Source of the DNA: Thermoanaerobaculia bacterium
GTDB taxonomy: Bacteria > Acidobacteriota > Thermoanaerobaculia > Multivoradales > JAHEKO01
DNA length: 12,004 bases
Direction: 5' to 3'
NCBI GenBank assembly: GCA_029287645.1
Contig: JARFQS010000401.1
Coordinates: 1-12,004 of the forward strand
In this document: in pieces, positions 5,424-12,004 of the stretch
Position numbering within the stretch: the stretch's first letter is position 1
Layout: every line of letters begins with the position of its first letter
Position numbers and translations under genes: made by a program
The notes under the pieces: model-generated
Seen by the model: only the letters and a program-made list of their open reading frames with translations
Told to the model about the DNA's origin: nothing
The model's database searches: none

Positions 5424-7877
5424 TCAGTTGCCCTCTTCCTTTTCCTCCGCCCAGGACTCCTGCACGAGGGTCCAGTCGTCCACGTCGTCGGGCATTCTCT
5501 CGCCGACTTTGGGTAGGTAGAACGGCCGCTGCTGATACCAGGGGAGCTGCAGGATCCGCACGCTCTCCGGGTCGAATTGGCGAGCCGGCTCCGTACCGGA
5601 GACGAAGGCCTCCGAGATCAAGGACTGGGCACCGGGCCCCGGTAGCAGGCCGGTGAGATACTCCACCTGCATCTCGACGACTGCTGGCGGACGACTGAAA
5701 GAGGACCCTGCCGCGATCCAGCCTTCTTCGAGACCGGTCTCTACGATCGCCTGCCAAATGGGTAACGCAGCCTCGGCACCGGTCATGTTCCTGCCGATGG
5801 AGCGGTTCACGTCGTGGCCTACCCAAGTCAGGATCGTGTAGGTGGGCGTATAGCCCACGAACCAGGCGTCGATGTAGTCGTCGGTGGTGCCGGTCTTGCC
5901 TGCCAGATCGAGGTCGAGTCGAGATACGCGAACCGCAGTCCCGCGATCGACGACTCCTTCCAGGATGTGACCCAGCACGAAGGCGATCTCCGGCTCCATC
6001 GCGTGGTGAGCCCGGGGCGGGTGAGTCTCGAGCTGCTGTCCGTCGGGCGTGCGGACCCTCTCGATCAGATAGGGTTCGAGGTAGACACCCTGGTTGGCGA
6101 TGGCCGAGTAGGCGCCAGCCAATTCCAGGGGGATGAGCTCGGCGGAGCCCAACGCGAGGCTGGGGTAGGGAGGCAGGTCAGATCGGATTCCGCAGCGGCG
6201 AGCCAAGTCGATGGTGCGTTCGACGCCGACGATATCCATGAGCTTCGCCGAGCAGACATTCATGGATTTCTCGAGCGCGCGGCGCAGGGTCGTGATGCCG
6301 TAGTACTTTCGGTAGAAGTTGCGCGGCGAGTAGCTGGGAACGTTGTTGGCGCCAGGAAACACCGTCGCGGCGTCGAAGATCGTGTCTGCGGGTGTGAAGC
6401 CGGTTTCGAGCGCGGCACCGAATACGAAGGGTTTGAAGGCGGAGCCGACCTGTCGCTTGGCCTGGGTAGCGCGGTTGAAGCTGCTGCGGTCGAAGTCCCA
6501 GCCCCCGACCATCGCCCTGATCGCACCTGTCGAGGACTCGAGGACGATCGCCGCGCCTTCCAGCTCTGGCTCCTGTTCGAGACGGACGACTTCGAGCGGG
6601 GCTTCTTCGCCTTCGGGAGCCGAGAGGCTTACCCAGACGACATCACCGGTCTTCAGGACCCTGCGGGGATCCTGGTGTCTCGACCACTTCATGCCCTCCG
6701 GATCCATGCGCAGCAGGGTTTCGCCGATTCGGACTTCGGCGCTGCGTGAGCTCACTCCCGTCACCAGAGCCTCGTACCATCTCCCTGCTTGCAGCTCGAC
6801 ATCTCTCCAAGAGGGGAGCTCGTAGCCTTCGAGATCCTCGGATTCGACATGATGCAGTGCCCCGCGCCAGCCTTGTCGCTGGTCGAGGCGAACCAGCCCT
6901 TGCTGGAGAGCTTCTTCGGTCGCGGCCTGGATTGCGGGATCCAGGGTCGTGTCGACCTGCAACCCCTGTTCCAGCAGGCCCTCGGTGCCATAGGTGGTTT
7001 CGAGGTACCGCCGGACCTCCTCGGCAAAATAGGGAGCTCGGAGATCCTTCTGTCGATTGGGGACCACCAGCAGGGGCAGGTCTAGGGTCTCCCGATATTC
7101 CTCTTCCGCGATGTAGCCCTCTTCCCACATGCGTCGCAATACGTAGTCTCGGCGGGTGATGACCAGGTCGGGGCTCTTGTAGGGACTGTAAGCACTGGGT
7201 CGCTGGGGAATGCCAGCAAGAACCGCCGCTTCCGAGAGATCTACGTCCTGCACGGTCTTGCCGAAATAGGCTCGGGCGGCAGATTCCATTCCGTAGTTGC
7301 CATGACCCATGAAGATGAGATTGCAGTAGAGCGTGAGGATCTGTTGCTTGCTGAACTTCTTCTCCAGCTCGACTGCCAGAAGAGCCTCTTCTGCTTTGCG
7401 CTGCCAGGTTTTCTTGGGTGTCAGGTAGAGCTGGCGCGCCAGCTGCATGGTTATGGTGGAACCGCCCATGGCGAGTCGCCCCTGGCGGAGATTCTGGGTC
7501 ATGGCTCTCAGCACGCCCTCGGCGTCGATTCCACCGTGCTGGAAGAAATTGCTGTCTTCCGCTGCCAGAACGGCGTTCTGGAGGAGAAGTGGGACCTCTC
7601 CTTCCTCGATGAGCACCCTCTTTTCCTTGGCGTAAGTGGCGAAGACCTCTCCGTCACGATCGAAGAGGCGGGTGATCACACCAGGGGTGAACTCCGAGAG
7701 AGACTCCACTTTTGGCATGTTGATGATCGAAGCGATCCCCACACCTCCGAGCACGCCGAGGAGGATCGCGATGGCCGGAGGCACGATCCAGACGAGGGCC
7801 TTCTTTCTGGATCGATTGCCTGTCTGCCTCTGAGGGGCTGACGACCTGCTGTCGGGCCGGTCGGACGGAGGGCTCAC
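5424..7877 (-). CDS. mrcA: Penicillin-binding protein 1A, bifunctional transglycosylase/transpeptidase
   Basis: Class A PBP that polymerises lipid II into glycan strands and crosslinks their peptides in the periplasm. The 817-residue protein has a basic cytoplasmic tail (1-26) and one membrane anchor (about 27-52). The GT51 domain (about 65-235) carries catalytic Glu107 in AAEDSNFFQHGG, GGSTITMQLARQ (138-149) and RKAEEALLAVELE (161-173). An OB-like domain (about 335-430), typical of PBP1A, precedes the transpeptidase. Its motifs are SAFK (Ser479 nucleophile, Lys482), SMN (538-540) and KTGTT (661-665). About 100 residues follow, with an acidic C-terminus. The GTG start gives a normal N-terminal tail; no Met occurs before residue 54. 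No Shine-Dalgarno is visible, but TATAAT ends 8 nt upstream. It converges on the methyltransferase gene with only 20 nt between the stops. The symbol ponA is also used. Confidence 0.96.
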   Translation of the reverse strand: MSPPSDRPDSRSSAPQRQTGNRSRKKALVWIVPPAIAILLGVLGGVGIASIINMPKVESLSEFTPGVITRLFDRDGEVFATYAKEKRVLIEEGEVPLLLQNAVLAAEDSNFFQHGGIDAEGVLRAMTQNLRQGRLAMGGSTITMQLARQLYLTPKKTWQRKAEEALLAVELEKKFSKQQILTLYCNLIFMGHGNYGMESAARAYFGKTVQDVDLSEAAVLAGIPQRPSAYSPYKSPDLVITRRDYVLRRMWEEGYIAEEEYRETLDLPLLVVPNRQKDLRAPYFAEEVRRYLETTYGTEGLLEQGLQVDTTLDPAIQAATEEALQQGLVRLDQRQGWRGALHHVESEDLEGYELPSWRDVELQAGRWYEALVTGVSSRSAEVRIGETLLRMDPEGMKWSRHQDPRRVLKTGDVVWVSLSAPEGEEAPLEVVRLEQEPELEGAAIVLESSTGAIRAMVGGWDFDRSSFNRATQAKRQVGSAFKPFVFGAALETGFTPADTIFDAATVFPGANNVPSYSPRNFYRKYYGITTLRRALEKSMNVCSAKLMDIVGVERTIDLARRCGIRSDLPPYPSLALGSAELIPLELAGAYSAIANQGVYLEPYLIERVRTPDGQQLETHPPRAHHAMEPEIAFVLGHILEGVVDRGTAVRVSRLDLDLAGKTGTTDDYIDAWFVGYTPTYTILTWVGHDVNRSIGRNMTGAEAALPIWQAIVETGLEEGWIAAGSSFSRPPAVVEMQVEYLTGLLPGPGAQSLISEAFVSGTEPARQFDPESVRILQLPWYQQRPFYLPKVGERMPDDVDDWTLVQESWAEEKEEGN

Positions 7878-7885
7878 GGAAGCAG

Positions 7886-7891
7886 ATTATA
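7886..7891 (-). promoter_or_regulatory. Consensus -10 box (TATAAT) for mrcA, possible leaderless transcript
   Basis: Read on the minus strand, a perfect TATAAT (7891 to 7886) is followed by only 8 nt and then the GTG start at 7877. Initiation 6-8 nt downstream would fall at or next to the start codon, leaving no room for a ribosome binding site. At 17-nt spacing the -35 position holds GTGCGA, a weak match. Confidence 0.5.
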
Positions 7892-7951
7892 GTCGCCCGG
7901 AGAGCTCTTCGCACCGCGCTCGGACTAAGATGGGGCCGAATCCGGTCCTGT

Positions 7952-7979
7952 TTGCGAGAGGCACAGGCCAGGCTACAAT
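7952..7979 (+). promoter_or_regulatory. Probable sigma70 promoter for the small membrane protein gene
   Basis: TTGCGA (7952-7957) and TACAAT (7974-7979) are separated by 16 nt. Transcription would begin near 7986, about 32 nt before the ATG at 8018. It diverges from the mrcA -10 box at 7886-7891, so the 140-bp gap 7878-8017 is a divergent promoter region. Confidence 0.5.
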
Positions 7980-8017
7980 TCCGCGAAGGTCGTACATGCA
8001 AGGATCGAGAAGACGAC

Positions 8018-8539
8018 ATGAGTACCGCATCTGAGCAGGACCCATTCGAGATGGGCAGCGAGCCTTTCTCTCCGGAAGGCCCTGGTTCGAAGTGGACGAG
8101 CGGTTCCCGAAGGACGCTCATCGGCTGCGGAGCCCTCATCGTTCTGCTGGGTATCGGGTCGATCGTCTTCCTCATCAAGGCCAAGGATCTGTTCGGTTGG
8201 ATGATGGGCGAGTTGGAAGCCCAGGTGGAGGAGTCGCTGCCGGCCAATATCACCGCTGAGGAGAGGCTGGAACTGTCCCTGGCATTCGACGCTGTGGTGG
8301 AGGCCGTCCAAGAGGACAGGGCGAATCCGATGGCGCTGCAGGAACTCCAGAAGATGCTCCGTGAGTCGCTCGGCGAGGGTCCGACCCGGCTCAGCCGTGA
8401 GGAAGTCCGGAGCCTGATTACGGCCTTGGACCGAGTCTCGGGCAGGAGCCCGAGCAGCGGTTTCGAATCGCCCGAAGCGGACCAGGAAATAGATCCGGAG
8501 GCCGAGGCCTCGCAATTGGAGCTCCAGCGATCCCAGTGA
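8018..8539 (+). CDS. Hypothetical single-pass membrane protein
   Basis: I do not recognise a family. The 173-residue product has a polar, acidic N-terminus (1-32) ending in SRR, and one hydrophobic segment (about 33-53, TLIGCGALIVLLGIGSIVFLI). A charged, mainly helical region follows (about 54-140), then an acidic, Ser/Glu-rich tail (about 143-173). The positive residues before the segment predict the N-terminus inside and the C-terminal part outside the cytoplasm. The reading frame stays open upstream to a TTG at 7952, but that TTG is part of the likely -35 box. The ATG at 8018 is preceded by GAGA (8007-8010) at 7 nt, so 8018 is the better start. It is divergent from mrcA and 33 nt upstream of uvrB. 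A cell-envelope role is possible from its topology, but nothing in the sequence shows a function. Confidence 0.75.
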   Translation: MSTASEQDPFEMGSEPFSPEGPGSKWTSGSRRTLIGCGALIVLLGIGSIVFLIKAKDLFGWMMGELEAQVEESLPANITAEERLELSLAFDAVVEAVQEDRANPMALQELQKMLRESLGEGPTRLSREEVRSLITALDRVSGRSPSSGFESPEADQEIDPEAEASQLELQRSQ

Positions 8540-8559
8540 GCGGCTAGCGCTGCGATCTG

Positions 8560-8565
8560 TAGAAT
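8560..8565 (+). promoter_or_regulatory. -10-like box (TAGAAT) 7 nt before uvrB, possible leaderless start
   Basis: TAGAAT is identical to the -10 proposed for rpsF and lies 7 nt before the uvrB ATG, where no Shine-Dalgarno sequence is visible. No good -35 exists at 16-18 nt upstream (TGAGCG at 17). If used, transcription would begin at or beside the start codon. Confidence 0.4.
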
Positions 8566-8572
8566 TCCCTGT

Positions 8573-10564
8573 ATGGAGCGGTTCCACCTCGAATCCCCCT
8601 TGGTTCCCCAGGGCGATCAGCCGGAGGCCATTCGTCAACTCGTAGATGGCCTCGAAGGCGGCCTCAAAGAGCAGGTGCTGCTCGGCGTCACCGGCTCGGG
8701 CAAGACCTTCACGATGGCCAAGGTGATCGAGGAGGTCAACCGCCCGACCCTGATCCTCTCGCACAACAAGACGCTGGCTGCCCAGCTGTACCAGGAGTTC
8801 AGGAGCTTCTTCCCGCACAACGCGGTGGAGTACTTCGTTTCCTATTACGACTACTACCAGCCCGAGGCCTACGTGCCTCAGAGCGACACCTATATCGAGA
8901 AGGAAACGAGCATCAACGAAGAGATCGACAGACTGCGATTACGGGCCACGAAAGTGCTCTTCGAGCGCCGCGACGTAGTGATCATCGCCTCGGTCTCCTG
9001 CATATACGGTCTCGGATCTCCGGAGGCGTTCTTCGGAATGCTCCAGTTCTTCGCTCTCGGTCAGGATGAGGGCATGGAGTCGGCCATGCGCAAGCTGGTC
9101 GAGATGCAGTACGAGCGCACCTCGATGGATTTGTTCCCAGGGAGCTTCAGGGCGCGAGGTGATGTCCTCGAGGTCTTTCCAGCCTACGAGGACGCGGGAT
9201 TTCGAATCGAGTACTTCGGCGACGAGATCGAGCGTATTTCTCAATTCGATCTGCTCAAAGGGGACGCATTGGAGGAGTTGGATCGCATCGCTGTGTTTCC
9301 CAAGACCCACTACGTGACCCCGAGAGATCAGTTGGAAACGGCGATCGGGAGTATTCAGAGTGAGCTCGAGGAAAGGCTGCCGGAGCTCGAAGCCCAGGAG
9401 AAGCTCCTGGAGGCTCAGCGGCTCGAACAGCGAACCCGCTTCGACCTCGAGATGCTGCGCGAGATCGGCTATTGCCATGGCATAGAGAACTACTCACGGC
9501 ATCTGTCGGGTCGTGAGCCCGGCGCAGCTCCTCCCACTCTTCTCGACTACTTGCCGACCGATGCACTCCTGATGATCGACGAGAGTCACCAGTCGATTCC
9601 GCAGGTCAGAGGCATGTACCACGGCGATCGATCTCGCAAAGAGACCCTGGTCGAGTACGGCTTTCGCCTGCCGAGCGCACTGGACAACCGGCCGCTGACC
9701 TTCGACGAGTTCGACAGTCGTGGTCATCAGAGGGTCTATGTCTCGGCGACACCCGGCGATTGGGAATTGAAGCGCTCGCACGGGGTCGTGGCGGAACAGG
9801 TGGTCCGTCCGACCGGTCTGCTCGATCCGAAGATCGAGGTGCGACCCGCTGGTGGGCAGGTCGACGACCTCCTGGGCGAGATTCGTCGAGTCACCGAGGA
9901 AGGTCGTAGGGTCCTGGTCACCACCCTCACCAAGAGAATGGCGGAGGAGCTGACGCAGTACCTGCTCGAGCTGGGAGTCAAGGTCCGGTATCTCCACAGC
10001 GACGTCGACACCCTGGAGAGGGTCGAGATCGTCACGGACCTGCGTCGCGGCGTCTTCGATGTTCTGATCGGGATCAATCTGCTGCGTGAGGGTCTGGACC
10101 TGCCGGAAGTGGAGTTGGTGGCAGTTTTGGATGCGGACAAGGAAGGCTTCCTGCGCAGCGCTACCTCACTGATTCAGACCGCCGGGCGGGCCGCCAGGAA
10201 TCTCGAAGGCCGGGTGTTGTTCTATGCCGACAGAATCACCGACTCCATGCGCCAGGCGATGAGCGAGACCGAGCGGCGCCGGGTGCGCCAGCAGGAATAC
10301 AACGAGAAGCATGGAATCGAGCCCAGGACCGTGTTGAAGGACATTCACAGTCCGTTGGTGACGATGAGCAATCTGGACTATTTCTCCCTCGGTGATCACC
10401 TACCCTCGAAGGTAGCGGAGCGCTCTGGCCTTCCACTCGGCCAGCAAATCGAGAACCTCGAAAAGGAGATGAAGGCGGCGGCGAAGCGGCTCGAGTTCGA
10501 AGAAGCTGCCGCTCTACGCGACGAGCTTCGCGAGCTCAAGGAGCTTCAGATCTACGGCGATTGA
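8573..10564 (+). CDS. uvrB: UvrABC system protein B (excinuclease subunit)
   Basis: UvrB is loaded onto damaged DNA by UvrA, verifies the lesion with its ATP-driven helicase fold, and recruits UvrC for incision. The 663-residue product is of normal length. Walker A is GVTGSGKT (38-45). The aromatic beta-hairpin inserted at lesions is [11 protein letters not shown] (90-100; Tyr91, 92, 94, 95, 100). Motif II is DESH (336-339), motif V is around [17 protein letters not shown], and motif VI is QTAGRAARN (535-543). The C-terminal UVR domain (about 626-659), which contacts UvrC, is complete: [20 protein letters not shown] and onward. The ATG at 8573 gives the standard [20 protein letters not shown] start. 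No Shine-Dalgarno is visible; the -10-like box at 8560-8565 suggests a leaderless message. uvrC starts 23 nt downstream. Confidence 0.98.
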   Translation: MERFHLESPLVPQGDQPEAIRQLVDGLEGGLKEQVLLGVTGSGKTFTMAKVIEEVNRPTLILSHNKTLAAQLYQEFRSFFPHNAVEYFVSYYDYYQPEAYVPQSDTYIEKETSINEEIDRLRLRATKVLFERRDVVIIASVSCIYGLGSPEAFFGMLQFFALGQDEGMESAMRKLVEMQYERTSMDLFPGSFRARGDVLEVFPAYEDAGFRIEYFGDEIERISQFDLLKGDALEELDRIAVFPKTHYVTPRDQLETAIGSIQSELEERLPELEAQEKLLEAQRLEQRTRFDLEMLREIGYCHGIENYSRHLSGREPGAAPPTLLDYLPTDALLMIDESHQSIPQVRGMYHGDRSRKETLVEYGFRLPSALDNRPLTFDEFDSRGHQRVYVSATPGDWELKRSHGVVAEQVVRPTGLLDPKIEVRPAGGQVDDLLGEIRRVTEEGRRVLVTTLTKRMAEELTQYLLELGVKVRYLHSDVDTLERVEIVTDLRRGVFDVLIGINLLREGLDLPEVELVAVLDADKEGFLRSATSLIQTAGRAARNLEGRVLFYADRITDSMRQAMSETERRRVRQQEYNEKHGIEPRTVLKDIHSPLVTMSNLDYFSLGDHLPSKVAERSGLPLGQQIENLEKEMKAAAKRLEFEEAAALRDELRELKELQIYGD

Positions 10565-10572
10565 GGTGGCGT

Positions 10573-10578
10573 AGGGAG
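10573..10578 (+). promoter_or_regulatory. Ribosome binding site of uvrC
   Basis: AGGGAG ends 9 nt before the ATG at 10588, supporting this start and translation of uvrC from a shared uvrBC message. Confidence 0.6.
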
Positions 10579-10587
10579 CCCGGGACC

Positions 10588-11947
10588 ATGGTGACACCGA
10601 CTCTCGAAGATCGTGTGCGGGAGCTACCGGACAGACCCGGTATCTATGTCTTCCTGGATGCCGACTCGCGGCCTCTCTACGTCGGTAAGGCGAGCTCATT
10701 ACGCAAGCGGGTGACGAGCTACCTCTCTGGTCAGCACGAGGCCCGGATCGCGACCATGCTGCTGGAGGCGGTGGACGTGGAGGTCGTGGTGACCGACACC
10801 GAAGCCGAAGCCTTGCTTCTCGAGAACAACTGGATCAAGGGCCGGCGACCGCGCTACAACATTCTGCTTCGTGACGACAAGACCTACCCCTATGTGAAAC
10901 TGACCTTCGACGAGTATCCCCGGGTGGCCTTTACCCGCCGCGTGCGCCAGGATGGCGCCGCGTACTTCGGGCCCTACCTGCCTGGCGGTCTCGCACGTCG
11001 TGCGATCAAGCTGGTGCAGAAGCTCTTCGAGATCAGGGTCTGTCGAATCGAGATCGATGGTTCTCTTCCCAGGCCCTGCCTCTACCACGACATGGGAAGG
11101 TGTCTGGGGCCGTGCGTAGAAGGGCTGACCACCAAAGAGGCTTACGACCGAGCGATCGCTGCCGCCAAGTTGTTCCTGGCCGGCAGAAACGACGAGCTTC
11201 TGAAGCGACTACGGAAGGAAATGGCGGTTCATGCGGACTCCCTGCGGTTCGAGCAGGCTGCCAGGACGCGAGACCTGATCGCCGAGATCGAGTCGGTGAC
11301 GCAACAACGCAAGCTATCGTCTGTCAGGGGCGAGGATGTCGATGTCTATGGCGTACACGCGCAATCCGGGAATGCGTCGATCTGTGCGCTGGTGATGAGA
11401 AACGGGCAGGTGCTCGATCGCCGAGAGCTATTCTGGGAGGGTAGGCAGGAGGTCTCGGCTGAAGCGGTGCTCTCTGAGATGCTGCCGCAGATCTATGAGC
11501 GGACCTCTTTCATTCCTCGCGAGATTCACCTGCCGTTTCCCATCGACGGTCAAGAGGCTCTGGCGGAGTGGCTGAGTGAGCGCAAGGGCGAGCGTGTCTA
11601 CATGAGACTACCGTCCCGAGGCCCGAAGGCGCAGCGGTTGACTCTGGCGCAACGCAACGCCCATCTCGCGCATCGGAGGAGATTCCGGACCGATCGCGGC
11701 AGCGAAGAGCTGGCTAGAGACCTGGTGGAACCGCTCGGACTGCCCGAGCCACCGCACCGAATCGAAGGCTTCGACGTTGCCACGCTACATGGCGGCGCGA
11801 CAGTGGCCTCACTGGTCGTGTGGGAACAGGGCAGACTGCGGAAATCGGAGTACCGGAGCTTCAATATCAAAGACCTTCGGAAGGCGGACGACTTCGCGTC
11901 GATTCGTCAAGCCGTGTTTCGGCGATACCGGCGCAGGTTGGAAGAGC
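10588..11947 (+). CDS. uvrC: UvrABC system protein C, 3'-truncated by the contig end
   Basis: UvrC makes both incisions in nucleotide excision repair after binding UvrB. The genomic part encodes 453 residues of an expected 600 or so; the frame is still open at 11947, where adapter begins. The GIY-YIG nuclease domain (about 14-95) is complete, with Tyr31, Arg41, Glu79 in EALLLENNWIK and Asn91 in PRYN. Cys152, Cys164, Cys172 and Cys176 have the same 12/8/4 spacing as the four Fe-S ligands of E. coli UvrC. A UVR domain (about 204-238, including RFEQAARTRDLI) should bind the UVR domain of UvrB. The RNase H-like 5'-nuclease domain begins with Asp396 in IEGFDVATLHGG, aligned to the family's FDISHxxG, and is cut off before the second Asp and the His. 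The helix-hairpin-helix end is missing. The truncation is a library/assembly effect, not a pseudogene. Confidence 0.96.
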
Positions 11948-12004
11948 CTGTCTCTTATACACATCTCCGAGCCCACGAGACCAACGACCTAATCTCGTAT
12001 GCCG
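11948..12004. other. Nextera i7 adapter, index and start of P7 (library artefact)
   Basis: Bases 11948-11981 are the reverse complement of the Nextera i7 transposase adapter, starting with the mosaic end CTGTCTCTTATACACATCT. Bases 11982-11991 (CAACGACCTA) occupy the i7 index position, and 11992-12004 (ATCTCGTATGCCG) begin the Illumina P7 flow-cell sequence. The adapter also creates a spurious ORF tail reading SLIHISEPTRP in one frame. None of this is genomic. Confidence 0.98.

Noticed and set aside
5407..5428. GAGC/GCTC hairpin between the convergent methyltransferase and mrcA genes as a bidirectional terminator
   Set aside because: Four pairs plus three beyond a bulge and no T tract on either strand; too weak to call.
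5814..6749. 311-codon plus-strand reading frame inside mrcA
   Set aside because: It lies wholly opposite a gene with every PBP1A motif, shows no family motif itself, and is the expected antisense open frame of GC-rich coding DNA.
8117..8128. LIGC at residues 34-37 of the small membrane protein as a lipoprotein lipobox
   Set aside because: The Cys is at the start of the hydrophobic segment, so no signal-peptide core precedes it; a plain transmembrane helix fits better.
8557..8573. SOS (LexA) operator before uvrB, from the paired CTGTA sequences
   Set aside because: They are direct repeats, not a CTG-N10-CAG or GAAC-N4-GTTC palindrome; no LexA box can be supported.
11777..11992. Open frame ending in SLIHISEPTRPTT
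   Set aside because: Its end is translated Nextera adapter and the rest is out of frame within uvrC.

Overview
This is a bacterial housekeeping segment, GC-rich (about 60% by eye, not computed), bounded at both ends by sequencing-library sequence rather than genome. Bases 1-41 and 11948-12004 are Illumina Nextera i7 adapter with the same 10-nt index, so the usable genomic insert is about 42-11947. The gene content suggests a Gram-negative-type bacterium: a PBP1A-class bifunctional penicillin-binding protein, a membrane pyrophosphatase and the zinc-binding (C+) form of ribosomal protein S18. The order pth / hppA / rpsF / rpsR / rplI would fit Acidobacteriota or a deltaproteobacterial-type lineage, but that is a guess that only a database comparison could settle.

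Layout. (1) 150-2863, plus strand: pth (peptidyl-tRNA hydrolase), then hppA (a K+-dependent-type ion-pumping pyrophosphatase). (2) 2912-5403, plus strand: a probable sigma70 promoter and a structured leader of about 100 nt drive rpsF-rpsR-rplI (S6, S18, L9). A class I SAM-dependent methyltransferase of the kind usually found in surface-polysaccharide clusters follows 5 nt after rplI. (3) 5424-7877, minus strand, convergent with the methyltransferase: mrcA/ponA, encoding penicillin-binding protein 1A. (4) 7878-8017: a divergent promoter region. (5) 8018-8539, plus strand: an unrecognised small single-pass membrane protein. (6) 8573-11947, plus strand: uvrB then uvrC, the latter cut at residue 453 by the adapter.

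How the genes work together. Pth recycles peptidyl-tRNA and the S6/S18/L9 genes supply ribosome parts. The pyrophosphatase removes PPi made by aminoacyl-tRNA synthesis and other biosynthesis while conserving its energy as an ion gradient. PBP1A polymerises and crosslinks peptidoglycan. UvrB and UvrC are the damage-verifying and incising parts of nucleotide excision repair.

I found no mobile element, CRISPR array, tRNA, rRNA or defence/biosynthetic system. The most interesting signals are regulatory: the rpsF leader (candidate S6:S18 autoregulatory RNA), the -10 hexamers lying only 7-8 nt before the mrcA and uvrB start codons (candidate leaderless mRNAs), and the methyltransferase inside a ribosomal operon. 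The terminal 41-nt perfect inverted repeat looks like a transposon end but is a library artefact.
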